Assembly (NCBI GenBank): GCA_031282735.1
Contig: JAITDE010000100.1
Span: 1 to 43,772 of the forward strand
Source of the DNA: Oscillospiraceae bacterium
GTDB taxonomy: Bacteria > Bacillota > Clostridia > Oscillospirales > Acutalibacteraceae
DNA: 43,772 bases
Reading direction: 5' to 3'
The notes beneath the pieces were generated by a model, which ran no database searches, was not told the DNA's origin, and saw only the letters and a program-made list of their open reading frames with translations. Both the position numbers and the translations under genes were made by a program. Shown here piece after piece: positions 35,079 through 42,406 of this stretch. The stretch's first letter is position 1. Every line of letters begins with the position of its first letter.

Positions 35079-36329
35079 ATGTTTTGTTTTTGGCAATTTA
35101 CCGATACGCACCTTTCTCACCGCGACGACCCGGCGGTGCACGCCGAAATCGTCAGCGAACCGAATCAGCTGGATTTGGCGCACAGTGAGGCGCTGATCGA
35201 TGCAGGTTTAGAGGCCTTTTTGCGCGATCCCAACTGCGAAGCACTGCTCATTTCGGGCGATTTGACAAATAATGGTCACCCCGACGAACATCGTCTGATG
35301 CTCGAAAAGCTGCGCCGCACCGCGCGCCCCGGCAAGCGAATCATTGTCATTACCGCAAGCCACGACGTCGGCAATACGCACAAATACAATACGCCGGCGC
35401 AACTGCGCGAATGGTACGCGGAGTTCGGTCCAAACCAAGCGATTGCGTCGTTTGACGATGGTCTCGCTTTTGTTGTGCAACTCTGCGGCGGATTGCGCCT
35501 GCTTTGTGTCAACGATCACGACGGCGCGGATTGGCTGGCGTGGGGTACGGAGCAAATTCAACAGGCGCACGCGGCGGGGGACGCAATCATCGGCATGACG
35601 CATTGCCCGACTTTGCCGCCGTCCTCCATCTATGGGCTCATGACGCCGAGCAGGATTTTCGGCGGAAAATCGGCGGAAAACACGCGTATACTTGCCAACG
35701 CGGGGCTATGCCTGATGCTCACGGGGCATTCGCATATCCACAATATTTTGCGCATCCAAACGCCCGAAGGCAATCCGTATTGGGACGTGAACACGGGCGC
35801 ATATACGGCGGGACCCGGCAAATTCCGCGCCCTGACGTTCGATCGCAATCATATTTCGGTCGTTTCAAAGGATGTTCCCAACGGCGAGGGGCTGCGCGCT
35901 CATTTTGAACAGCTTCTGCAAAATATTTTTGATGGAATGGTCGGCGATTTCGATCTGTTCGCACACAGCGTCAACGGCATCGGCATGACGCCCGAAGATG
36001 CCTACAAAAACAAAAAGCTGTTTCGCGCGTTGGGCTGGTTCACGCACCACACGACGCTCGGCGGGCTGGGCAGGCTTCTCTGTTGCCGCATTCCCAAAGA
36101 AGTGCGCCGCACGCGTCTGCGTGACATGGTGTGCAAGATTGTGCTCAATATGTATTACGGCGAAGAACACTACGGACCGCAAACGCCCATGGGGCAAGCG
36201 TTTGCGGCGATTGGCAAACGTCTGCCGAAATCGCTGGCGGCAAAGTGCAAAGCCGACGATATGGCAGGCTTTATGCTTTCGATGATCTATGATCCCACGC
36301 CAGACGACGCGGCGGAAATTGACTTGTGA
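35079..36329 (+). CDS. Metallophosphoesterase, paralogue of the gene at 24769
   Basis: 416-aa calcineurin-like phosphoesterase. Metal motifs: QFTDTHLSH (~6), ISGDLTNNGH (~59), TASHDVG (~92), MTHCPT (~178) and TGHSHIHN (~222). As in its paralogue the third motif lacks the usual Asn: ASHD instead of GNHD. After the catalytic domain comes a ~150-residue helical region related to the paralogue (phrases such as FRALGWFTHHTTLGG), but the C-terminal membrane segments are missing here, so it is predicted soluble. ATG 35079 has GGGGGA at good spacing. Monocistronic with its own promoter. Substrate unknown. Confidence 0.85.
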   Translation: MFCFWQFTDTHLSHRDDPAVHAEIVSEPNQLDLAHSEALIDAGLEAFLRDPNCEALLISGDLTNNGHPDEHRLMLEKLRRTARPGKRIIVITASHDVGNTHKYNTPAQLREWYAEFGPNQAIASFDDGLAFVVQLCGGLRLLCVNDHDGADWLAWGTEQIQQAHAAGDAIIGMTHCPTLPPSSIYGLMTPSRIFGGKSAENTRILANAGLCLMLTGHSHIHNILRIQTPEGNPYWDVNTGAYTAGPGKFRALTFDRNHISVVSKDVPNGEGLRAHFEQLLQNIFDGMVGDFDLFAHSVNGIGMTPEDAYKNKKLFRALGWFTHHTTLGGLGRLLCCRIPKEVRRTRLRDMVCKIVLNMYYGEEHYGPQTPMGQAFAAIGKRLPKSLAAKCKADDMAGFMLSMIYDPTPDDAAEIDL

Positions 36330-36361
36330 TTTTTTGTCCGTAAAAAAAGTTCAGAAACCCC

Positions 36362-36390
36362 TTGCAATCACCGCGAAGATGTGGTATACT
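36362..36390 (+). promoter_or_regulatory. Sigma-A promoter of the secreted-protein gene
   Basis: TTGCAA (36362-36367), 17-nt spacer, TATACT (36385-36390). Confidence 0.8.
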
Positions 36391-36417
36391 TGGCATGTCC
36401 AAACACTAACATGCCAA
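36390..36417. promoter_or_regulatory. Inverted repeat at the expected transcription start
   Basis: TTGGCATGT-10 nt-ACATGCCAA, perfect 9-bp arms, beginning at the last base of the -10 box. It could be an operator or a 5' mRNA hairpin that protects the transcript. Confidence 0.45.
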
Positions 36418-36436
36418 AAAGGAGGAAACTCAGAAC

Positions 36437-37300
36437 ATGACAAAACGTATTCTAGGCGCATTGCTCGCGGTCGTTATGGTTCTTTCCGCATTCGGTGCAG
36501 TCGCCGCATCCGCCGCAACCGCTCCCGCAGGTACGCTGGAGTATGCCCTTCCCGAAGACGGTTTTTCGCTCAGTGTGTCCAGCAAAGCTTGGGAATGGAA
36601 ACAAGTCCACTATCTGCCGGGTGGCGATTATGCCACAGATTTTTTCAATGAGATCACAGCAGGAACCGTCACTTGGGCGTGGACGGCTATCTGGACCACA
36701 GATCAAGGCGTAGTCCACAACCAAAAAATCGAAAGACCCAATGGATTCACTGACAGTAAAGAGCCGTCAGCAAACCGTCTCACGCTCAGTGTCCAGCCCG
36801 GCGACGCGAAGCACTTCGGTCAATTCGCAGTTAGCCTGTCGATCACCATGGGCGGCAAGACGGTCACCAGCCGTCCGGTCAACATTTACCTGATTGATGG
36901 CGAATCCTTTGACAAAGTGGTTGCCGATGCCAACGATCACATTGCCAACCCCGACAATCGTTACACCGAGAAGTACATTGAGAACCTCAAGAGTGCGCTC
37001 AAATCGGCGAACAATTATAAGACCGATGCCGACGCAACCGTTGAGGGCATTGAGTTGGCAAAAACCGATCTCCAAGCCGCCATTAACGGTGATGGCGTTG
37101 AAAAAATGTATCAGCTTGTTGGCTGGGGCTTTATCGACAATATGTTTTCGGATGAATCACTTGCCACCATTTGGACAGTGATCGATGTTGTTGCAGTGCC
37201 TTACGCGTGGCTCAACGATTTGCTCGGCGATGTTGACTGGCTCACCGTGTTTTCCGGGCTTATTTCCGGTCTCACCGCGATCATCGGCTTGGCCATCTGA
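36437..37300 (+). CDS. Secreted protein with FIVAR-like helical region and hydrophobic C-terminus
   Basis: 287 aa. A classical signal peptide (MTKRILGALLAVVMVLSAFG, cleavage likely after ASA ~27) precedes a beta-rich domain with several Trp (EWKQ, TWAWTAIW; ~35-155). Then a helical region like FIVAR repeats (YTEKYIENLKSALKSANNY ... AKTDLQAAING, ~175-220) and a hydrophobic end (LTVFSGLISGLTAIIGLAI) that may anchor it. No enzyme motif. The start has AAGGAGG upstream. It has its own promoter, a start-site inverted repeat and a terminator, so it is a single, probably well-expressed gene. I do not recognise a specific family. Confidence 0.7.
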   Translation: MTKRILGALLAVVMVLSAFGAVAASAATAPAGTLEYALPEDGFSLSVSSKAWEWKQVHYLPGGDYATDFFNEITAGTVTWAWTAIWTTDQGVVHNQKIERPNGFTDSKEPSANRLTLSVQPGDAKHFGQFAVSLSITMGGKTVTSRPVNIYLIDGESFDKVVADANDHIANPDNRYTEKYIENLKSALKSANNYKTDADATVEGIELAKTDLQAAINGDGVEKMYQLVGWGFIDNMFSDESLATIWTVIDVVAVPYAWLNDLLGDVDWLTVFSGLISGLTAIIGLAI

Positions 37301-37318
37301 TTCTAACTTTGACGCACG

Positions 37319-37351
37319 GAGCCGCTTGTCTTTTCGACAGGTGGCTTTTTT
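37319..37351 (+). terminator. Rho-independent terminator after the secreted-protein gene
   Basis: AGCCGCTTGTC / GACAGGTGGCT, 11-bp stem with two G-U pairs, loop TTTTC, followed by TTTTTT. Confidence 0.88.
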
Positions 37352-37353
37352 GC

Positions 37354-37382
37354 TTGACGCGCACGCCAAAACATAGTATAAT
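37354..37382 (+). promoter_or_regulatory. Sigma-A promoter of tpiA
   Basis: TTGACG (37354-37359), 17-nt spacer, TATAAT (37377-37382), 35 nt before the start; it begins just past the preceding terminator. Confidence 0.85.
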
Positions 37383-37417
37383 AGCAGGGTAAAAACATCT
37401 AGAAAGCAGGATATACA

Positions 37418-38188
37418 ATGAACAAAGCGCTTCGCAAGCCCGTGATTGCGGGCAACTGGAAAATGAACTTGACTCCCGACGAAACCGCCGCGCTCATCGA
37501 GCAGATGAAGCCGTTAGTCGCCGATGCCGCGTGTGATGTCGTGCTCTGCGTACCATTTGTCGATATTGCCGCCGCGCAAGCCGCCGCCGCAGGTTCGAAC
37601 ATTCAAATCGGTGCGCAAAACTGCCATTGGGCAAACAGCGGCGCGTTCACAGGTGAAATTTCCGCACCCATGCTCAAAGCGATCGGCGTTGGGTATGTTA
37701 TCGTTGGGCACAGCGAACGCCGCACCTATTTTAACGACAGCAGCGAAACCGTCGCCGCCCGCACGCGTGCCGCGCTTGACGCGGGATTGACAGTGATTCT
37801 CTGCGTTGGCGAAACGCGGTCTGAGCGTGAGCAGGGTATCACCCAGGAAATTGTACGCACGCAAACCAAGATTGCCCTTCAAGGCGTGAGCGCGGAAGAG
37901 TTGAAGCGCGTCATCGTCGCCTATGAGCCCGTGTGGGCAATCGGTACAGGATTGACGGCGACGGCGGAACAGGCGAACGAAGTCAACGCGTGGATTCGCG
38001 CTCTATTGGCGGAGCTTTATTCAATCGATGCCGCTAATGGCGTCGTGATTCAATACGGCGGTTCAATGAACGCCGCCAACGCTGGCGAACTCCTTGCGCA
38101 GCCGGATATCGACGGCGGTCTCATTGGCGGCGCGTCGCTCAAAGCGCAGGATTTCAGCGCGATTATTAAGGCTACTTACTTTTTCTAA
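37418..38188 (+). CDS. tpiA: Triose-phosphate isomerase
   Basis: Interconverts dihydroxyacetone phosphate and glyceraldehyde 3-phosphate. VIAGNWKMN (Lys ~12), GHSERR with the catalytic His (~97), AYEPVWAIGTG with the catalytic Glu (~168) and IQYGGSMNAAN and GGLIGGASL near the end are all present. 256 aa, usual length. Separate from pgk in this genome segment. The last codons (ACT TAC TTT TTC TAA) lie inside a copy of the dispersed repeat, so the C-terminus ATYFF is supplied by the repeat. Confidence 0.97.
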   Translation: MNKALRKPVIAGNWKMNLTPDETAALIEQMKPLVADAACDVVLCVPFVDIAAAQAAAAGSNIQIGAQNCHWANSGAFTGEISAPMLKAIGVGYVIVGHSERRTYFNDSSETVAARTRAALDAGLTVILCVGETRSEREQGITQEIVRTQTKIALQGVSAEELKRVIVAYEPVWAIGTGLTATAEQANEVNAWIRALLAELYSIDAANGVVIQYGGSMNAANAGELLAQPDIDGGLIGGASLKAQDFSAIIKATYFF

Positions 38189-38278
38189 AGAAAAAGTAAG
38201 CAAAAAGACTTTTTCCCGCTTCGCGCGGTTGTTTTTAGACTGATTTATATTTGCGTGGGCTGAATATCAGCGCGAAGC
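38175..38278 (+). repeat. Dispersed intergenic repeat, composite copy overlapping the tpiA end
   Basis: A perfect 12-bp hairpin (CTTACTTTTTCT / AGAAAAAGTAAG), CAAAAAGACTTTTTCCC, CGCTTCGCGCGG, then TTTTTAGACTGATTTATATTTGCGTGGG and CAGCGCGAAGC. The first half matches 3024-3076 (opposite strand) and the second half matches the 77-bp units at 24542. Confidence 0.85.
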
Positions 38279-38290
38279 TCCATGATACGC

Positions 38291-38320
38291 GGCAACCCGT
38301 ACCTTTTGGTGCGGGTTGTC
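38291..38320. terminator. Strong hairpin in the tpiA-hsd intergenic region
   Basis: GGCAACCCGTACC / GGTGCGGGTTGTC, 13-bp stem with two G-U pairs and a TTTT loop. No T tract follows, so terminator function is uncertain. The remaining intergenic sequence (38321-38460) shows no gene. Confidence 0.5.
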
Positions 38321-38472
38321 AAGGGTGGATGTCATAGTTAATTGTAAATTTTTTGTGAACAGCACTTATGCTATCTTCTTTCCGCAGAATAAAGCCAGCA
38401 ACTACTGCGCGCATCGTCCTTTGCGTCGCCGAATCACAATTATCACAGTAAAAAATAATTCTTGACAAACCC

Positions 38473-38501
38473 TTGACAAACCAGCGCACGTGTGCTATAA
38501 T
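38473..38501 (+). promoter_or_regulatory. Sigma-A promoter of the type I restriction-modification operon
   Basis: TTGACA (38473-38478), 17-nt spacer, TATAAT (38496-38501). A second TTGACA, part of a tandem TTGACAAACC repeat, lies 11 bp upstream at 38462. Confidence 0.85.
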
Positions 38502-38572
38502 GTCCCAGAAACAGAGTTTTGCGACTCTTTTGAATCACAAAATTAGCAGTACAGAAATTGTGAGGTGGTAAA

Positions 38573-39148
38573 TTGAGACTATATGATTGTACTAGCATAC
38601 GAACAGGACTGGTGCTGTCCCGAAAAGAGGCTCCCTCTGGGACGCGAGCTTATGCGTATATGGCACTTACGTTGAAAGCCTTAAACGAAGACGGAACGAT
38701 TGACCACAATTCAACAGAGCCATATAATGCGTCCGAGCCTTTGAAACGGGATTACTTCACCCGCAAAAATGATATTCTGTTGCGTTTGAGTGCGCCTTAT
38801 ACAGTGGCAATCATTATGGATGGTGATGAAAATTTGCTCGTTTCAGCTCACTTTTCTATAATTAGAGCGGAACCGAATCGGATTAACTCGAATTATCTTC
38901 ACTGGTGGTTAACCCAAAACCGCAAACGATTCTACAAAGAGGCAAGCGGTGGGTCAATGATGGGAACAATTAGCTCCGGATATATTGGTCAAATGGAAAT
39001 TTCTCTGCCTTCGATTGCAGAACAGTCGATTATAGGGAGCATTATTCAACTTTCATATCGCGAGCAAAGGCTACTGGCATTACTGACTGTGAAGAAGAAA
39101 CTGCTTATAGACGGTGTCTTACGCAACTGTGTTACACCGAAAGAATAG
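38573..39148 (+). CDS. Half-length type I restriction specificity subunit (HsdS-like)
   Basis: 191 aa starting at TTG 38573, with GAGGTGG 5 nt upstream. It has one target-recognition-like domain and one conserved region: NDILLRLSAPY, SAHFSIIRAEPNRINSNYL (~95), SGGSMMGTISSGYIGQMEISLPSIAEQSII (phrases around 130-155) and a C-terminal helix. Full HsdS has two such halves in ~400 aa. It lies before hsdM, 13 nt away, as the first gene of the operon, an unusual place. It may work as a dimer giving a palindromic target, act as a reservoir for recombination with the full hsdS, or be a remnant; the intact frame and ribosome site argue against simple decay. Confidence 0.75.
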   Translation: MRLYDCTSIRTGLVLSRKEAPSGTRAYAYMALTLKALNEDGTIDHNSTEPYNASEPLKRDYFTRKNDILLRLSAPYTVAIIMDGDENLLVSAHFSIIRAEPNRINSNYLHWWLTQNRKRFYKEASGGSMMGTISSGYIGQMEISLPSIAEQSIIGSIIQLSYREQRLLALLTVKKKLLIDGVLRNCVTPKE

Positions 39149-39161
39149 GAGATGTTGAGAT

Positions 39162-40676
39162 ATGACAACGCGAAAAAACATTGAAAATACGCTCTGGAAA
39201 GCCTGCGACAGCTTTCGCGGCAAGATTGACAGCAGTCGCTACAAGGATTACATCCTGGCAATGCTTTTTGTTAAATACCTAAGCGACCTTAACAAAGAGC
39301 GACGCGCCGAATATGCTCGGCAATACAATGGCAACCAAGCCCGTATTGACCGCGCAATGAGCCGCGAACCGTTTGTGCTTGATGATACTTCAACCTTCGA
39401 CTACCTCTATGAACACCGTACAGACACTAAAATTGGACAGATGATAAATATTGCGCTTTCAGCAATAGAGGAGCGCAACGGGTCAAAACTCCGCAACGTG
39501 TTCAGGGCGATTGATTTCAATTCGACGGTAGACCTCGGTGAACCTCGCGAAAAGAATGCTGTACTCAAAAATCTGTTGGAGGACTTCAACGGACTTGACC
39601 TTTCACCATCGCAACTCGACAGCAGCGACATCATTGGTGATGCTTATGAGTATATGATTGCCAACTTTGCCTCCGACGCGGGCAAGAAAGGCGGAGAATT
39701 TTTTACCCCAAGCCGCGTGTCGGAGCTTGTAGCAAAACTCATTCAGCCTCGTGAAAACGACCGCATCTACGATGCGACCTGCGGGAGCGGCGGACTGTTG
39801 CTCAAAGCGTATCGCGAAGCGGGGAGTAACAAAGTGGCTATCTATGGGCAGGAGCGTAATGCTCAAACGTGGGCGTTGTGCAAAATGAATATGTTCCTGC
39901 ACAATATCTCTGACGCGACTATTTGGCAAGGCGATACTCTGGCTAATCCTCAGAACATTCAAGATGACAAGCTGATGAAATTTCAGGTAGTGGTTGCCAA
40001 TCCCCCGTTTTCGCTTGACAAGTGGGACAGCGGTTTCCTGCCTGACGAAAAGGGCAAGATGTCCGCGAGCCTTGACCCTTGGAAACGGTTTGAGTGGGGC
40101 ATACCGCCGGTCTCCAAAGGCGACTACGCTTTTGTGTGCCATATGCTTCATTGTCTTGACGACAGCACCGGAAGAATGGGCATCGTACTCCCGCACGGCG
40201 TATTGTTCAGAGGAGCGCAGGAGGGAAAAATCCGCCGTACCATTATCGAAAACTTCAATCTGCTCGACGCGGTAATCGGTCTTCCTGCAAATCTGTTCTT
40301 TGGTGCGGGTATTCCGGCGTGTATACTCGTGTTCAAGAAGAACCGCTCGACTCGTGATATTTTCTTCATAGACGCTTCCGGTGACGGCAACTATGAAAAA
40401 GGCAAGAACCAAAATATCTTGCGGGAATCAGACATTGAGAAAATCATTACAACCTATCGCACTCGTGCTGTCATTGATAAGTACAGCTATAATGCGACGT
40501 TTGATGAGATACGGGAGAACGATTTCAATCTTAACATCCCGCGATATGTTGACACATTCGAAGAAGAACCGGACGTAGACATCGCCGCCGTCAAAGCCGA
40601 AATCGCAAGTATTGAAGCTGAACTTGCCGGGGTGCAGGCGCAAATGGCGCGGTATTTGAAAGAATTGGGAATTTGA
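39162..40676 (+). CDS. hsdM: Type I restriction-modification system methyltransferase subunit M
   Basis: 504 aa. N6-adenine methyltransferase that, with HsdS, modifies host DNA. N-terminal helical domain (TLWKACDSFRGKIDSSRYKDYIL), then SAM-binding motif DATCGSGGLLL (~205), catalytic NPPF in VVANPPFSLDKW (~283) and GIVLPHGVLF (~343). The C-terminal ~35 residues are a coiled-coil (VKAEIASIEAELAGVQAQM) likely contacting HsdS. AGGAGATG lies upstream of ATG. All expected motifs are intact. Confidence 0.96.
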   Translation: MTTRKNIENTLWKACDSFRGKIDSSRYKDYILAMLFVKYLSDLNKERRAEYARQYNGNQARIDRAMSREPFVLDDTSTFDYLYEHRTDTKIGQMINIALSAIEERNGSKLRNVFRAIDFNSTVDLGEPREKNAVLKNLLEDFNGLDLSPSQLDSSDIIGDAYEYMIANFASDAGKKGGEFFTPSRVSELVAKLIQPRENDRIYDATCGSGGLLLKAYREAGSNKVAIYGQERNAQTWALCKMNMFLHNISDATIWQGDTLANPQNIQDDKLMKFQVVVANPPFSLDKWDSGFLPDEKGKMSASLDPWKRFEWGIPPVSKGDYAFVCHMLHCLDDSTGRMGIVLPHGVLFRGAQEGKIRRTIIENFNLLDAVIGLPANLFFGAGIPACILVFKKNRSTRDIFFIDASGDGNYEKGKNQNILRESDIEKIITTYRTRAVIDKYSYNATFDEIRENDFNLNIPRYVDTFEEEPDVDIAAVKAEIASIEAELAGVQAQMARYLKELGI

Positions 40677-40763
40677 ACGGAGGGAATAAAGACGAGTGGG
40701 CACGGATTGCTACTGCATTGATATTGCAGAGCATAATAACACGATGATTGAAGCGAGGAAACA

Positions 40764-41942
40764 ATGGCTAAGAAAACGAAGATACCCAAAGGGTGGAAAA
40801 CTGTAAGATTGGGTGAAATTGCAACACCGATTAAAGAAAAGACTGGTGGTCGAAAATTTGAAACACTCAGCATTTCTGCCGGAGTTGGTTTTGTCAACCA
40901 ATCCGCTAAATTCGGGCGTGAACTTTCAGGCAAGCAATATGTAAATTATGTTATTTTGCACTGCGGTGATTTCTCTTTTAATAAAGGGAATTCCCGCCGC
41001 TATCCCTATGGGTGTACTTATATGCTTCGAAATCGAGAAATCGCCGCTGTGCCGAATGTGTTTTACAGCTTTCGTATCGCCGATTTCTGCGGCGAATTCT
41101 ATGAGCAACTCTTTCTGTTTGGCTGGTTTAATAGGCAGTTAAAGCGTTTGATAAACACTGGCGTTCGTGATGACGGGCTTTTCAATCTATACAAATCTGA
41201 TTTTTACGGATGCACAGTCCCCCTCCCTCCCCTGCTGGAGCAAACCCGTATTGCCGAAATCCTCACGACCGCCGACAAGCTAATCGCGGTCAAGGAGCGG
41301 CTTATCGCCGCCAAGCGCAAGCAAAAGCGGTGGCTGATGCAAAATCTGCTGACAGGTCGGATTCGATTGCCGGGGTTTGACGGGAAGTGGGAGAGTGTGC
41401 GGTTGGGGGAGGTGTGTATTTTCCGCGACAGTGAACGAGTGCCTATTGAATCACAAGAACGCCAAAGTAGACAAGGTGCGTATCCGTATTATGGGGCAAG
41501 TGGAATAATCGATTATGTAGACGATTACCTTTTCGATGAAGAACTCATATTGTTAGGCGAGGATGGCGCGAATATTCTGAACAGGAGTACCCCGCTTGCG
41601 TTTATTGCAAAGGGCAAATATTGGGTGAACAATCATGCCCATGTAATCCAAACGTTGCCAAGCTGCGATATGCATTTTCTTTGTGGACGGTTGGAAGTCA
41701 TTGACTATACAATCTACAATACTGGGACAGCGCAACCCAAACTCAATCAAGATGTATGCAAGAGAGTTAAACTCACTATCCCGTCCCTCCCCGAACAACG
41801 CGCAATCGCCGAGCGACTCACCGCCGCAGACCGCGAGATTGAATTGTTATCGCGAGAACTGGAACAACAGCGGCAAGTCAAAAAATACCTTATGCAACAA
41901 CTGCTTACGGGCAGAATACGAACAAAGGGAGCGAATGTATGA
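40764..41942 (+). CDS. hsdS: Type I restriction-modification system specificity subunit S
   Basis: 392 aa with the classical two-part layout: target-recognition domain 1 (~1-150), conserved helix ending MQNLLTGRIRLPGFDGKW (~190-210), target-recognition domain 2 (~210-345) and second conserved helix ending MQQLLTGRIRTKG. Each half carries the PLPPLLEQTRIAEIL or PSLPEQRAIAERL linker. It sets DNA target sequence for HsdM and HsdR. It starts 87 nt after hsdM and overlaps the next gene by 4 nt (ATGA). Its sequence is quite different from the half-S gene. Confidence 0.94.
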   Translation: MAKKTKIPKGWKTVRLGEIATPIKEKTGGRKFETLSISAGVGFVNQSAKFGRELSGKQYVNYVILHCGDFSFNKGNSRRYPYGCTYMLRNREIAAVPNVFYSFRIADFCGEFYEQLFLFGWFNRQLKRLINTGVRDDGLFNLYKSDFYGCTVPLPPLLEQTRIAEILTTADKLIAVKERLIAAKRKQKRWLMQNLLTGRIRLPGFDGKWESVRLGEVCIFRDSERVPIESQERQSRQGAYPYYGASGIIDYVDDYLFDEELILLGEDGANILNRSTPLAFIAKGKYWVNNHAHVIQTLPSCDMHFLCGRLEVIDYTIYNTGTAQPKLNQDVCKRVKLTIPSLPEQRAIAERLTAADREIELLSRELEQQRQVKKYLMQQLLTGRIRTKGANV

Positions 41943-42364
41943 GCAACAATGAAATGGATATGCTCGTTGCGGAAATCCGCGCGATAATGGAGGCGGCGCG
42001 GACAAACCTTTCCCGCGAGGTCAACACGACTATGCTGAATACCTATTGGCAGGTCGGACGCACAATCGTAGAGCGTGAACAGAACGGAAATCTGAAAGCA
42101 CAGTACGGTAAAAAGCTCCTGATTGAATTGTCAAAACGCCTAACGACGGAACTCGGACGCGGCTATTCGCGCTCAAATCTTTACAATATGCGCGAACTAT
42201 ATTTGCAGTATCCAAAAATCCAGACGGCATCTGGAAAATTGTCGTGGTCGCATTATCTTGAGCTTTTGTCGGTTCAAGAGCAAGACGCCAGAGCGTTTTA
42301 CGAGCAAGAATGCGCTAACGCGAGATGGTCGGTCGAGGAAAGGACGTTCTTATTGGCGAGCTAA
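41939..42364 (+). pseudogene. Truncated DUF1016 N-terminal domain protein, probable frameshift
   Basis: 141 aa matching the N-terminal (winged-helix-like) part of DUF1016/YhcG proteins: NTYWQVGRTIVEREQNG (~35), GYSRSNLYNMRELY (~75) and LSWSHYLELL (~100), ending NARWSVEERTFLLAS. Full members are about 340 aa with a C-terminal PD-(D/E)XK nuclease domain, missing here. At GAGGAAAGG (~42335) a single extra A would change frame and continue to codons reading DVLIGELKALLEQEKSKS up to a stop at 42430 that overlaps the hsdR start. This suggests either a recent one-base deletion or a natural short form. The ATG overlaps the hsdS stop, so it belongs to the operon. May be a remnant or a small DNA-binding partner. 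Confidence 0.55.
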
Positions 42365-42406
42365 AAGCCTTGTTGGAACAAGAAAAGAGCAAGAGCGAGG
42401 GTGAAA

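Noticed and set aside
40696-40806. 36-codon GTG frame between hsdM and hsdS
   Set aside because: GGAGGG is poorly spaced, the frame overlaps the hsdS start, and the translation is not protein-like; probably chance.
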